Positions 34,447-43,226 of a DNA stretch of 64,000 nt are shown here, one piece after another. The translations under genes were made by a program, and so were the position numbers. Source of the DNA: Donghicola sp041224595 (GTDB lineage Bacteria > Pseudomonadota > Alphaproteobacteria > Rhodobacterales > Rhodobacteraceae); NCBI RefSeq assembly GCF_041224595.1, contig NZ_JBGFGN010000119.1, positions 7,631 through 71,630 on the forward strand, written 5' to 3'. Each line of letters opens with the position of its first letter. Within the stretch, counting starts at the first letter, position 1. Under the pieces are notes generated by a model that had not been told where the DNA came from, did no database searches, and saw only the letters and a list, made by a program, of their open reading frames with translations.

Positions 34447-34875
34447 TTACCAGTGACCGGTGTTCTCCATGCTGGCCCAAGGCTCTGCGGGGGCCAGTGC
34501 GTCACCCTCTTGCAACAGTTCGATGGACACGTTGTCGGGCGAGCGGACAAACGCCATGTGGCCATCGCGGGGCGGACGGTTGATCGTCACGCCATTGTCC
34601 ATCAAGTGCTGGCACATCTCGTAGATATTGGGCACGCGGTAGGCCAGGTGTCCGAAATGGCGGCTGTCCGAGGGCAGCCCATCATCGCCATCCCAGTTAT
34701 AGGTCAGCTCGACCGGACACTCTTCCTGACCTTCGGGCGCCATGAAAACAAGGCTGAAGCGGCCTTTTTCATTGTCGACGCGGCGGGTCTCTTTCAAGCC
34801 GAGCAGTTCAAAGAAAGCCATGGTTTTTTCCAGATCCAGCACGCGGACCATGGTGTGCAAATAACGAACGGACAT
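34447..34875 (-). CDS. gloA: Glyoxalase I (lactoylglutathione lyase)
   Basis: A 142-residue VOC-fold enzyme that isomerises the methylglyoxal-glutathione adduct to S-lactoylglutathione. The N-terminal module has RYLHTMVRVLDLEKTMAFFE (metal His) and CPVELTYNW (metal Glu). The second module has HFGHLAYRVPNI (His) and DNVSIELLQ (Glu). The length fits the nickel-type bacterial enzyme. It is a single-gene unit facing the MarR gene. Confidence 0.94.
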   Translation of the reverse strand: MSVRYLHTMVRVLDLEKTMAFFELLGLKETRRVDNEKGRFSLVFMAPEGQEECPVELTYNWDGDDGLPSDSRHFGHLAYRVPNIYEMCQHLMDNGVTINRPPRDGHMAFVRSPDNVSIELLQEGDALAPAEPWASMENTGHW

Positions 34876-34999
34876 AATAACTCCTTTGTCTTTGGCGCTA
34901 ACGTAGGTGGCGTGGGGCCATGATCAAAGGGCCAACTGGCATTTCCCGATTTGCACCGATAGAACATCAGGCAACGACGCAGCGAACTCGGAGGCCCCC

Positions 35000-35779
35000 G
35001 TGCAGCAATATCACGAGGCACTACAGACCATTCTCGATCATGGGGAACAATCGACCGACCGCACAGGCACCGGCACGATCAGTTATTTCGGGATGCAGCA
35101 GCGCTATTCCTTGGCTGACGGGTTTCCGCTGGTCACCACCAAGAAGCTGCACCTGCGGTCGATCATCCATGAACTGCTGTGGTTCCTGTCAGGGGATACC
35201 AACATCAAGTACCTCAAGGACAACGGTGTTTCGATCTGGGACGAGTGGGCGGACGAGCACGGCGATTTGGGTCCCGTCTACGGCAAGCAGTGGCGGGATT
35301 TCGGCGGTGTCGACCAGATCCAGAGCCTGCTTCAGATGATCAAAACCAGCCCCGACAGCCGCCGCCTAATTGTGTCCGCGTGGAATCCTGTGGACGTGCC
35401 GAACATGGCGCTGCCCCCGTGCCACACCATGTGGCAGGTCCGCATTGTGGGGCGCAAAATGCACCTGCAACTGTACCAGCGCTCGGCGGACATGTTCCTT
35501 GGGGTGCCGTTCAACATCGCCTCTTATGCGCTGCTGCTAAAGATGCTGGCGCATGTCACGGGCTACGAGGCCGGCGATTTCGTCCACGCCATCGGCGACG
35601 CACATATCTATTCCAACCACATGGAGCAGGTGAACTTGCAGCTGTCGCGCACCCCCAAAGCGCTGCCGCAGCTGAACATCACCCGCGATGTGCAGTCCCT
35701 GTTTGACTTCAAATACGAAGACTTCGAGGTGGTCGGCTACGACCCCGATCCAGCAATCAAAGCACCGGTGGCCGTATGA
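35000..35779 (+). CDS. thyA: Thymidylate synthase
   Basis: A 259-residue enzyme that methylates dUMP with methylene-tetrahydrofolate. DRTGTGTISYFGMQQRY and FPLVTTKKLHLRSIIHELLW form the N-terminal conserved blocks. Catalytic Cys141 lies in LPPCHTMWQV. FNIASYALLLKMLAH and GDAHIYSNHMEQ are the folate and nucleotide sites. The start is taken as GTG 35000: GGAGG at 34990-34994 lies five bases before it, and the protein then begins QQYHEALQTIL as in the family. An ATG at 34907 would add 31 unrelated residues. The last four bases overlap folA. Confidence 0.95.
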   Translation: MQQYHEALQTILDHGEQSTDRTGTGTISYFGMQQRYSLADGFPLVTTKKLHLRSIIHELLWFLSGDTNIKYLKDNGVSIWDEWADEHGDLGPVYGKQWRDFGGVDQIQSLLQMIKTSPDSRRLIVSAWNPVDVPNMALPPCHTMWQVRIVGRKMHLQLYQRSADMFLGVPFNIASYALLLKMLAHVTGYEAGDFVHAIGDAHIYSNHMEQVNLQLSRTPKALPQLNITRDVQSLFDFKYEDFEVVGYDPDPAIKAPVAV

Positions 35780-36255
35780 TTTCCTTGATAGTAGCGCGCG
35801 ACAAAAACGGCGCGATTGGCAAAGACAACACCATCCCGTGGGAAGCGCCCGAAGACCTGAAGTTCTTTCAGCGCGAAACCAGCGGGGCGGCGATTATCAT
35901 GGGCCGGAATACGTGGGATAGCCTGCCGTTCAAGCCTCTGAAAAATCGCATGAATATCGTCGTGACCTCGCAAGAGGTCAGCGCCGAACATACCGCTGCC
36001 TCGGTTCAGGACGCGATCGATATGGCGCACGCTGCAGGCCACCGACGCGTCTACGGCATCGGCGGCGCGGGCATTTACCGCGAAATGCTGGCCTATGCAG
36101 ACCGCTTGCTGATCACCGAAGTGGACACCGAAGTGACTGCGCCGGACACCCACTTTCCCGAAGTCTTGGATGCGGACTGGCGGCTGATCGGCACGACCCT
36201 GTTGCGGACCGAAGCGCCCCGCTGCGCTGTGCGTGAACTTCTGCGCCGCGGGTAA
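35776..36255 (+). CDS. folA: Dihydrofolate reductase
   Basis: A 159-residue enzyme regenerating tetrahydrofolate consumed by ThyA. MISLIVARDKNGAIGKDNTIPW is the N-terminal core. The catalytic acidic residue lies in WEAPEDLKFFQRETSG, with MGRNTWDSLP for NADPH binding and YGIGGAGIYREML for the cofactor loop. It begins inside the thyA stop (ATGA), so the pair is translationally coupled. Confidence 0.94.
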   Translation: MISLIVARDKNGAIGKDNTIPWEAPEDLKFFQRETSGAAIIMGRNTWDSLPFKPLKNRMNIVVTSQEVSAEHTAASVQDAIDMAHAAGHRRVYGIGGAGIYREMLAYADRLLITEVDTEVTAPDTHFPEVLDADWRLIGTTLLRTEAPRCAVRELLRRG

Positions 36256-36268
36256 CGTCGGAACTTTG

Positions 36269-36292
36269 CCCCTTCATCTTGGTGAAATACCC
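36269..36292 (-). repeat. Recurring motif, copy f (minus strand)
   Basis: Read on the minus strand: GGGTATTTCACCAAGATGAA, then GGGG. It lies between convergent folA and the cold-shock gene. It has a CAAGATGAAG end instead of CAAAGCAGAAAG. Confidence 0.5.
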
Positions 36293-36369
36293 AAGTTGGT
36301 CAGCCAAAGAAAAACCGAGGCACGGAGGGCGCCTCGGATTATAAATTCAATGGGTAGAATGCCTCGAAG

Positions 36370-36576
36370 TCAGAGGAGGGTCAGATCGCCTGCCATCTGG
36401 CGGCCATCACGGCCTTCTTTCAGCTCGTAGCCCACTTTCTGGTTGTCAGCCAGACCGGTCAGACCCGACCGCTCTACTGCAGAGATGTGTACGAACACGT
36501 CCTTGCCGCCGCCATCGGGCGCGATAAAGCCATATCCTTTGGTGGTGTTGAACCACTTGACGGTTCCTGTGGGCAT
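36370..36576 (-). CDS. Cold-shock domain protein
   Basis: A 68-residue CspA-type protein that binds single-stranded nucleic acid. It has RNP1 KGYGFIAP and RNP2 VFVHISAV on a five-stranded OB fold. GTVKWFNTTKGYGF at the N terminus is diagnostic. A roughly 200-base divergent region (36577-36781) separates it from the ArsC-like gene; long leaders are usual for cold-shock genes. AAGGAGTAAGGGG precedes the ATG on the minus strand. Confidence 0.94.
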   Translation of the reverse strand: MPTGTVKWFNTTKGYGFIAPDGGGKDVFVHISAVERSGLTGLADNQKVGYELKEGRDGRQMAGDLTLL

Positions 36577-36781
36577 AGCCCCTTACTCCTTCTAGTCGTC
36601 TTCCCCGCGCAGCGGGGCCTTGGCGTAACTTCCACGCGACAGTCAAACGACTCGCTCCGAGGTTTCGGCTGCTTCGAGGTGGTCACAACTCCAGCGTTGC
36701 ATGCCCAACGTAAAAATCAAGCAAAACACAGTTGTATTCGCCGTCACTTTCTCGAAAGTGGCAAAAAAATAGGAGAAGCGA

Positions 36782-37096
36782 ATGATCCTCTATGGGCTAA
36801 AGACCTGTGATACTTGCCGCAAAGCGGTCAAAGCGCTGCCCGATGCCGAATACGTCGATGTGCGCAAGGATGGGGTTGCGCCAGAGGTTTTGGAGCGGGC
36901 ATTTGCCCAATTCGGAGAGAAATTGGTTAACAAATCCAGCACAACCTGGCGCCAGTTGGACGAGGATCAGCGCGCCCGTCCGCCGCTGGACCTGATCGCC
37001 GAGCATCCGACCCTGATGAAGCGCCCCTTGATCGAAGAGGGCGACAAGATGTGGCTGGGCTGGGGTAAAGACGTGCAGGCGGAGCTGGCGGGATGA
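36782..37096 (+). CDS. ArsC/Spx-like thioredoxin-fold protein (YffB type)
   Basis: A 104-residue protein with MILYGLKTCDTCRKAVKALP, whose CDTC motif is of the ArsC/Spx/YffB superfamily, and the C-terminal LIAEHPTLMKRPLIEEGDK typical of it. Authentic arsenate reductases use a single Cys and a set of Arg residues. The CxxC and the context (no ars genes) favour the YffB-like branch, a glutathione-dependent thiol reductase of uncertain role. GGAG lies eight bases before ATG 36782, and the stop overlaps the next start (ATGA). Confidence 0.83.
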   Translation: MILYGLKTCDTCRKAVKALPDAEYVDVRKDGVAPEVLERAFAQFGEKLVNKSSTTWRQLDEDQRARPPLDLIAEHPTLMKRPLIEEGDKMWLGWGKDVQAELAG

Positions 37097-37389
37097 TCAC
37101 GCGCATCTACCGCGTGCGCATTCATCCCGAACTGCGGGATGAGTTCGAACCGCTGTTCCAGACGGTTGCGCAGGGGTCTGTGACCAAATTCGCGGGCTGT
37201 GCGCGGGTTGTGATCGGCGGTCCGGCAGAGGGGACGCCGGACGAATATGCGATGATCACCGAATGGACGGATGCCGCCGCCCTGACCGAATGCGCCGGAG
37301 CGGACTGGTCCGTCGCCCACATCCCGCCGGGGATGGAGAAGTTTGTGCAGGAATGCTGGGTGCACCACTTCGAGCACATGGCAGAATAA
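37093..37389 (+). CDS. Antibiotic biosynthesis monooxygenase (ABM)-like small protein
   Basis: A 98-residue dimeric alpha/beta-barrel type protein. MITRIYRVRIHPELRDEFEPLF and the later YAMITEWTDAAALTE pattern fit the ABM superfamily. Its C terminus has HHFEHM. Most such proteins have no proven substrate. It is coupled to the ArsC-like gene by a four-base overlap. Confidence 0.68.
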   Translation: MITRIYRVRIHPELRDEFEPLFQTVAQGSVTKFAGCARVVIGGPAEGTPDEYAMITEWTDAAALTECAGADWSVAHIPPGMEKFVQECWVHHFEHMAE

Positions 37390-37418
37390 AAAAGGGCCGC
37401 TCTGATCAGAGCGGCCCT
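37388..37418 (-). terminator. Rho-independent terminator of thrS
   Basis: Palindromic stem AGGGCCGCTCTGA/TCAGAGCGGCCCT (37393-37418). On the minus strand it is followed by TTTTTT, so it serves thrS. On the plus strand no T tract follows. Confidence 0.9.
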
Positions 37419-37426
37419 CGGTATTC

Positions 37427-39373
37427 TTACTTCAGGTCGGGCGGGGTGCCTTCGGCCTTCAGGGTGGTGACGATCTCGTCCAGCGTCGCCATGGAGGTCT
37501 GCTTTTCCCCCAAGCGGCGGACCGAGACGGTGCGCTCTTCGACTTCTTTCATGCCGACCGCGATGATCACAGGCACCTTGCCGAGCGAGTGCTCGCGGAC
37601 CTTGTAGTTGATCTTCTCGTTGCGGAAGTCGGCTTCGGCGCGGACGCCAACGGCCCGCAGTGCGTCGACCACTTCTTGGACATAGCCGTCCGCGTCCGAG
37701 ACGATGGATGCGACAACCACTTGGCGCGGGGCCAGCCAGAAGGGCAGTTTCCCTGCTGAGTTTTCGATCAGGATGCCGATGAAACGCTCGAACGAGCCAA
37801 GGCAGGCACGGTGCAGCATGTAGGGCCGGTGCTTGGACCCGTCTGCGCCGATGAAGTTGGCGTCCAGACGTTCGGGCAGGTTGGGGTCAACCTGCAGGGT
37901 GCCGCACTGCCAGTTCCGGCCGATCGCGTCGGTCAGGGTGAACTCGAGCTTGGGACCGTAGAACGCGCCTTCGCCCTCGAGGATTTCGTAGTCATATCCC
38001 GCCGCGCGGCAGGCATCGCCAAGGGCCTTTTCCACGAAGTCCCAGCTTTCATCGCTGCCGATCCGCTTTTCAGGGCGGGTGGACAGTTTGATGGTCCAGT
38101 CGTGGAAGCCGAGGTCTGCATAGACCTTGGACAAGAAGGCGATGAACTTGGCGGTTTCGGACTCGATCTGGTCCTCGGCGCAGAAGATGTGGCCGTCATC
38201 TTGGGTAAAGCCGCGCACACGCATGATGCCGTGCAGGGCGCCCGAGGGCTCATAACGGGCACAGCTGCCAAATTCGGCCATGCGCAGGGGCAGGTCGCGA
38301 TAGGATTTCAGACCCTGATTGAACACCTGCACATGGCAGGGACAGTTCATGGGTTTCAGAGCGTTGATCGCCTTTTCGCGGGCATGATCTTCGTCGACTT
38401 CGACGATGAACATGTTTTCCTGATACTTGTCCCAGTGCCCCGATTTTTCCCACAGCTTGCGGTCCACGACTTGCGGGGTGTTCACCTCGACATAGCCGTC
38501 GCGTTCCTGCTGGCGGCGCATGTAGTCCTGCAGGGTGGTGTAGATTTTCCAGCCGTTCGGGTGCCAGAAGATCTGGCCGGGCGCCTCTTCTTGCAGGTGG
38601 AACAGGCCCATATCCTTGCCAAGTTTGCGGTGATCGCGCTTGGCGGCCTCTTCCATCATGGTTTCCCATGCCTTGAGGTCTTTGCGGTTCTTGAACGCCA
38701 CACCGTAGATGCGCTGTAGCATCGGACGCGAGCTGTCCCCCAGCCAATAAGCACCAGCCACGTGGGTCAGTTTGAAGCCATCCGCGGGCACCTGACCGGT
38801 GGTTTGCAGGTGCGGGCCACGGCACAGATCCTGCCAGTCGCCGTGCCAGTACATCCGCAGGTCTTCGCCTTCGGGGATGCGATTGATCAGCTCGACCTTA
38901 AAGGGTTCTCCGCGATCCTCGTAGTATTTGATCGCGCGCTCGCGGTCCCAGACCTCGGTGGTCACGGCGTCGCGGGCGTTGATGATGTCCTTCATCTTGG
39001 CTTCGATCTGGCCAAGGTCCTCGGGGGTAAAGGGCTCTTCGCGGTCGAAGTCGTAGAACCAGCCGTTGTCGCGCACGGGGCCGATGGTGACTTTGACGTC
39101 GGGCCAAATTTCCTGCACGGCGCGGGCCATGATGTGCGCCAGATCGTGGCGGATCAGTTCCAGCGCTTGGGTGTCATCCTGCATGGTGTGGATGGCGACG
39201 CTGGCGTCTTCGGTAATCGGCCACTGCATGTCCCAATGCGCGCCGTTCACGGTCGCGCTAATTGCTTTTTTCTGCAGTGACTTGGAGATCGATTCAGCGA
39301 CTTGCGCGGGCGTCACGCCTGCGTCGTAATCGCGAGAGTTTCCATCGGGGAAGGTCAGGGAAATCTGGGCCAT
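37427..39373 (-). CDS. thrS: Threonyl-tRNA synthetase
   Basis: A 648-residue class II synthetase with all domains: TGS (residues 1-60, LTFPDGNSRDYDAGVTPAQV), the editing domain with HDLAHIMARAVQ and the HxxxH/C-x-H metal site, the catalytic core with MNCPCHVQVF (zinc Cys), motif 2 in RYEPSGALHGIMRVRGFTQD, and the C-terminal anticodon domain (PRQVVVASIVSDADGYV). It charges tRNA-Thr. ATG 39373 is used; the leader shows no T-box. Confidence 0.97.
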   Translation of the reverse strand: MAQISLTFPDGNSRDYDAGVTPAQVAESISKSLQKKAISATVNGAHWDMQWPITEDASVAIHTMQDDTQALELIRHDLAHIMARAVQEIWPDVKVTIGPVRDNGWFYDFDREEPFTPEDLGQIEAKMKDIINARDAVTTEVWDRERAIKYYEDRGEPFKVELINRIPEGEDLRMYWHGDWQDLCRGPHLQTTGQVPADGFKLTHVAGAYWLGDSSRPMLQRIYGVAFKNRKDLKAWETMMEEAAKRDHRKLGKDMGLFHLQEEAPGQIFWHPNGWKIYTTLQDYMRRQQERDGYVEVNTPQVVDRKLWEKSGHWDKYQENMFIVEVDEDHAREKAINALKPMNCPCHVQVFNQGLKSYRDLPLRMAEFGSCARYEPSGALHGIMRVRGFTQDDGHIFCAEDQIESETAKFIAFLSKVYADLGFHDWTIKLSTRPEKRIGSDESWDFVEKALGDACRAAGYDYEILEGEGAFYGPKLEFTLTDAIGRNWQCGTLQVDPNLPERLDANFIGADGSKHRPYMLHRACLGSFERFIGILIENSAGKLPFWLAPRQVVVASIVSDADGYVQEVVDALRAVGVRAEADFRNEKINYKVREHSLGKVPVIIAVGMKEVEERTVSVRRLGEKQTSMATLDEIVTTLKAEGTPPDLK

Positions 39374-39440
39374 AAGCCTTGATGCTCCTCGTCGGTTTGG
39401 CGCCTACGGGACGCCCGGTTGCGGGTTTGGTTTCGCGGGC

Positions 39441-39469
39441 TATGTGACTGCCTGAGGGAGGCAAGTCAA
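39441..39469 (-). promoter_or_regulatory. Possible thrS promoter
   Basis: On the minus strand TTGACT (39469-39464) is followed after 17 bases by CACATA (39446-39441). The -35 is near consensus, the -10 weak. It lies 68 bases before the thrS start. Confidence 0.3.
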
Positions 39470-39485
39470 GTTTAGGTTCTGATTG

Positions 39486-40748
39486 ATGACAAAAGACATT
39501 TCTGCAGAGGTTTTCGAAGCACTCAGCGGCGCAGAGAATGATGCGCCCGACCTGAGTGACCACGCCCAACAGGCCGAGGCCCCCAACGGGCTGCGCCACA
39601 TGGCATCCCTGAGCATGACCAAGGTCGCGGATGGGTTGATCGACCCGAAACTGGTGTTGAGTTGGCTGCTCAATGCCTTGGGCGCGCCTGCGGTGTTTGT
39701 GGGGCTGCTGGTCCCGATCCGCGAGGCGGGGGCACTGCTGCCGCAAATGTTCTTGGCCGGATGGGTTGGGCGACTGCGTCACAAGAAATGGGCATGGACC
39801 GTGGGCAGCGCGGGGCAGGGGATCGCGGCTGCGGTGATCGTGCTGGTCGCGCTGATGCTCGAAGGCGCTGCGGCGGGGGCGCTGATTTGTGCTGCGCTGG
39901 CTGTTTTGGCCGTCGCGCGCAGTGCGTGTTCGGTCAGTTTCAAGGAAATCTTGGGCAAAACAGTTGGCAAATCGCGGCGCGGGGCAATCACGGGGACCGC
40001 AGGCACGGCCAGTTCGGCGGCGGTTCTGGTGTTTGCCGCGATCCTGATCTGGCAAGGCGCGAGCGAGGTTCTGGTGATCAGCGCTATCGCTCTGGCTGCC
40101 GTGTTTTGGCTGTTGGCGGCTGGGCTTTTTTCGACCCTGAACGAAGAGAAGAGCGAAACAGATGATCGCGGCGGGCTGCCTGATATCAAGCTCTTGTGGC
40201 AAGAGCAGGACTTGCGCCGGTTCATCATGACGCGCGGCTTGTTGGTCGGGACTGCACTGGCGCCACCCTATCTGGTGGTCATCTCAGAGCGTGCGGAACT
40301 GGAGCAGCTTGGCGCGATGTTGGTCGCCAGCGCGGCGGCCAGTTTCCTGAGCTCATATGTCTGGGGGCGTCTGTCGGATCGGTCCAGCCGCAAGGTTCTG
40401 GCCTTGGCCGGGTTTGTCGCGGCGCTGGCGCTGTTTGGCGGCGTGGCGCTGTCTTGGATGGGCTATGGCGACACGCCCTATGCCATTCCGGGCGTGCTGT
40501 TTGTGTTGATGATCGCCTATCATGGGGTGCGTCAGGGACGCTCGACCTACCTGGTGGACATGGCCCCAAAGGACGAGAAGGCAGCCTATGCCGCCCTATC
40601 TAATACAGTGATCGGAACGCTGCTGCTGGTCGCTGGACTTGGCGGCGGTTTGGCCGCACTGATTTCGGCGCAGTGGGCGCTGGTGGTGTTCGGCGTGATG
40701 TCACTGGCGGCTGTCGCCTCGGCCCTGTCGATGCGCGAAGTCGAATAA
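39486..40748 (+). CDS. MFS transporter
   Basis: A 420-residue protein with an N-terminal soluble stretch of about 50 residues and about 10-12 membrane helices. These include AGALICAALAVLAVARSACS, AAVLVFAAILIWQG, and FLSSYVWGRLSDRSSRKVLAL, which carries the MFS loop motif GRLSDRSSRK. The KEILGKTVGKSRRGAITG loop is a feature I associate with a group of bacterial MFS proteins of unknown substrate. ATG 39486 was chosen over TTG 39483. It is divergent from thrS and followed by a hydrolase gene. Confidence 0.82.
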   Translation: MTKDISAEVFEALSGAENDAPDLSDHAQQAEAPNGLRHMASLSMTKVADGLIDPKLVLSWLLNALGAPAVFVGLLVPIREAGALLPQMFLAGWVGRLRHKKWAWTVGSAGQGIAAAVIVLVALMLEGAAAGALICAALAVLAVARSACSVSFKEILGKTVGKSRRGAITGTAGTASSAAVLVFAAILIWQGASEVLVISAIALAAVFWLLAAGLFSTLNEEKSETDDRGGLPDIKLLWQEQDLRRFIMTRGLLVGTALAPPYLVVISERAELEQLGAMLVASAAASFLSSYVWGRLSDRSSRKVLALAGFVAALALFGGVALSWMGYGDTPYAIPGVLFVLMIAYHGVRQGRSTYLVDMAPKDEKAAYAALSNTVIGTLLLVAGLGGGLAALISAQWALVVFGVMSLAAVASALSMREVE

Positions 40749-40803
40749 GTTGATGCCCCCAGCGGCGCTGCATATGGTGGCGCCGCAATCAAAGGAGACA
40801 CCT

Positions 40804-41553
40804 ATGACCACCCCCAGCTTCCTGACGACCTCGACCGGTCGCAAGATCGCCTATCACCGGACCGAAGGCACAGAGCCGGGCATCGTGTTTCTGGGGGGCT
40901 TCAAGTCCGATATGGACGGGACCAAGGCTGTCTGGCTGGAGGAATGGGCCAAGTCCCAAGGGCGCGCGTTTCTGCGGTTCGATTATTCGGGACACGGGCA
41001 GTCTTCGGAAAAGTTTGTGGACGGTGCGATTGGCGATTGGGCGGCGGATGCGCAGGAGGTGATCGAAACGCTGACCTCTTGTCCGCAGGTTTTGGTCGGC
41101 TCCAGCATGGGCGGATGGATCAGTTTGCTGATGACCCAGCGTATCCCTCAGCGGGTGTGCGGTCTGGTGGGGATCGCTGCGGCGCCCGATTTCACCGAGG
41201 ATGGCTTCTGGGCCGGGTTCACCGAAGAGCAGCGCGCGGCGCTGGAGGCGGACGGCCAGATCGCGCTGCCCTCGGATTACGACGAGCCCTACATCATCAC
41301 CAAGCGCCTGATCGAGGATGGGCGGGATCAGTTGGTGCTACGTACGCCGCTGCCGCTGCCTTTCCCCGTGCGGTTCTTGCAAGGCACGGCGGATACCTCG
41401 GTGTCTGTCGCGACGGCGGTGAAGCTGCTTGACCATGCAGAGGGCGCGGACATGCGACTGACGCTGGTGGATGGCGCGGATCACTCATTCTCGGCGCCCG
41501 ACTGCCTAGAGTTGATCAGAAGTAGCATTTTGGACGTCACGGCACGGGCCTAA
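40804..41553 (+). CDS. Alpha/beta hydrolase (ABHD10-like)
   Basis: A 249-residue hydrolase. The nucleophile elbow GSSMGG places Ser101 at the catalytic position. FDYSGHGQSS lies just before it, and the C-terminal DGADHSFSA supplies the His, with an Asp in QGTADTSV. Its sequence resembles the ABHD10 group (depalmitoylase/acyl-glucuronide esterase in animals); the bacterial substrate is unknown. AAAGGAG lies a few bases before ATG 40804, so the in-frame ATG at 40750 is not used. Confidence 0.85.
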   Translation: MTTPSFLTTSTGRKIAYHRTEGTEPGIVFLGGFKSDMDGTKAVWLEEWAKSQGRAFLRFDYSGHGQSSEKFVDGAIGDWAADAQEVIETLTSCPQVLVGSSMGGWISLLMTQRIPQRVCGLVGIAAAPDFTEDGFWAGFTEEQRAALEADGQIALPSDYDEPYIITKRLIEDGRDQLVLRTPLPLPFPVRFLQGTADTSVSVATAVKLLDHAEGADMRLTLVDGADHSFSAPDCLELIRSSILDVTARA

Positions 41554-41814
41554 TTGTTTTCCAGAGTTACGGGGATAAGATGCCAACCTGTGGATAACTC
41601 GGTGCACAGATCTGGATAGGTCTTAACTTCCTATGGAAAACTCTATCTATCGCCCTGTATCTTGTATGTTTTCCCTTTTGGATAGGAATATATCCGAAGG
41701 GGTATGCCGATTTTAGGACATGAAAGTTAATGCGCCGGTTTGGGACAACTTTTCCCGCTCAGATTGAGGGTGTAATGTCTGATAACGATTTCCGCTGAGC
41801 TTGTTTGCAAAGTA
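41554..41814 (+). promoter_or_regulatory. AT-rich gap with a perfect DnaA box
   Basis: TGTGGATAA at 41589-41597 is a perfect DnaA box (TTATCCACA on the minus strand). Degenerate copies around it are CGGGGATAA (41569-41577), TCTGGATAG (41611-41619) and TTTGGATAG (41679-41687). GGATA...TATCC also forms an inverted repeat near 41682. No gene is seen in this stretch, and it lies between the 3' ends of the hydrolase and phaZ genes, so a promoter role is not needed there. A TTTGCAAA octamer occurs at 41804-41811. Confidence 0.45.
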
Positions 41815-41845
41815 AAAAGGCCAGACGTGGTTACGTCTGGCCTTT
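41815..41845 (-). terminator. Rho-independent terminator of phaZ
   Basis: AAAGGCCAGACGT/ACGTCTGGCCTTT (41816-41845) with a short loop. Read on the minus strand the stem ends in TTTTTACTTT, just downstream of phaZ. Confidence 0.9.
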
Positions 41846-41868
41846 GGTTTTTCCTGTGGTGCCGTAGA

Positions 41869-43125
41869 TTATTCAGCGGCGGCTTTGGACTTGGTGCGCT
41901 GGTTGGCGTCAATAAATTCGAGCACCAGCGGACGGATGTTGTTGCGCCAGCTCTTGCCCGCAAAGATGCCGTAGTGGCCGGCATCGGGTTCCAGATGGTT
42001 GGCTTTCATGTTGTCGGGCAGGCCAGTGCACAGCTCCAGCGCTGCGACACATTGTCCAGGCGCAGAGATGTCATCCTTGGCGCCTTCGACGGTTTTCACG
42101 GCCACATCAGTGATTTTTCCGATGTCCACACGCTTGCCCGCGACCACAAAGTTGTTCTTGGCGACTTCGCAATTCTTGAAGATTCGCTCGACGGTCGAGA
42201 GGTAGAACTCGGCGGGCATGTCCATTACGGCGAGGTATTCGTCGTAGAACCGGTTGTGACGGTCGTTGTCACGCGCCTCGCCTTTGGCGGCGCGCATCAT
42301 CTGGTCGGTGAAGGCTTTGGAGTGGGTCTCGGCGTTCATCGCCATGAACGATGTCAGCTGTAGAAGGCCGGGATAAACCTGACGGCCAACGCCCGGATAT
42401 TTGAAGCCAACGCGCTGGACCATCATCTCTTCGAGTTGGCCCATGGTGACGCGGTTGCCGAAATCGGTAACGTCTGTGGGGGCTGCTTCGGGGTCAATCG
42501 GACCGCCGATGAGCGTCAGCGACGAGGGCTGCGCAGCGGGGTCTTCTTCGGCCAGATAGGCGGTCGCGGCCAGTGTCAGCGGGGCAGGCTGGCATACGGC
42601 GATCACATGGGTGTCGGGACCGAGCTGCTTCATGAAATCGACAAGATAGAGCGTGTAGTCTTCGACGTCGAATTTCCCAGCGGAAACAGGGATATCACGG
42701 GCATTGTGCCAGTCGGTGCAATACACTTCGCAGTCCGGCAGAAGACTGACAACGGTCGAGCGCAGGAGTGTGGCGTAGTGCCCCGACATCGGCGCAACCA
42801 GCAGTACTTTGCGCGGCTTTTCGGGACGGCCCAGAACATGGAAATGAACCAAATCACCAAAGGGCTTTTCGACGACCGTGTCGACGGTGACGATGTGGTC
42901 GCGCCCATCTTCGCAGGTATACGAATGAATACCCCAGTCGGGCTTGGCCACCATCCGCGCGAAGCTGCGTTCGGTCACTTCGCCCCATGCTCCCATCCAT
43001 TGGAAGACTGGATTCGGAAAGGCCGCGATGGCGGGATATCCAGCGATTGCCTTGGCCGTTGCACCAAGCCATTGGTTCGTGTTGCGAACCGTTTCCATCA
43101 GATCATACGTCGCCATATAGCGCAT
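41869..43125 (-). CDS. phaZ: Intracellular polyhydroxyalkanoate depolymerase
   Basis: A 418-residue alpha/beta-hydrolase that mobilises stored PHB inside the cell. The nucleophile region is HVIAVCQPAPLTLAA, where Cys replaces the usual lipase Ser, as in the intracellular PhaZ family. LLVAPMSGHYATLLRSTV is the oxyanion region. The C-terminal block EPDAGHYGIFAGKSWRNNI supplies the catalytic His. There is no signal peptide, in line with the intracellular type. It is divergent from phaC with a 101-base gap. Confidence 0.94.
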   Translation of the reverse strand: MRYMATYDLMETVRNTNQWLGATAKAIAGYPAIAAFPNPVFQWMGAWGEVTERSFARMVAKPDWGIHSYTCEDGRDHIVTVDTVVEKPFGDLVHFHVLGRPEKPRKVLLVAPMSGHYATLLRSTVVSLLPDCEVYCTDWHNARDIPVSAGKFDVEDYTLYLVDFMKQLGPDTHVIAVCQPAPLTLAATAYLAEEDPAAQPSSLTLIGGPIDPEAAPTDVTDFGNRVTMGQLEEMMVQRVGFKYPGVGRQVYPGLLQLTSFMAMNAETHSKAFTDQMMRAAKGEARDNDRHNRFYDEYLAVMDMPAEFYLSTVERIFKNCEVAKNNFVVAGKRVDIGKITDVAVKTVEGAKDDISAPGQCVAALELCTGLPDNMKANHLEPDAGHYGIFAGKSWRNNIRPLVLEFIDANQRTKSKAAAE

Positions 43126-43169
43126 GTCGTTCTCCTTCGTTGCCGGTCGGTCCGGTTCAAATCGTCACT

Positions 43170-43206
43170 TTGCCCCCTCCGGCTTGCAACGTTATGCTGC
43201 TGGCAG
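43170..43206 (+). promoter_or_regulatory. Possible phaC promoter with PhaR-like site
   Basis: TTGCCC (43170-43175) and TATGCT (43193-43198) are 17 bases apart. CTGC-TG-GCAG (43197-43206) overlaps the -10 end. It resembles the PhaR half-sites at phaP but has two instead of three spacer bases. Confidence 0.35.
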
Positions 43207-43226
43207 AGTAGGGGGGAATCGCAGGC

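Noticed and set aside
41804..41811. TTTGCAAA next to the phaZ terminator as a PccR site
   Set aside because: A single octamer at a 3' end with no promoter to control. Another occurs inside recurring-motif copy g (47289-47296). Both are probably chance.
43141..43170. GGTTCAAATC as a tRNA T-arm
   Set aside because: No cloverleaf can be built around it; it is part of the phaZ/phaC divergent region.
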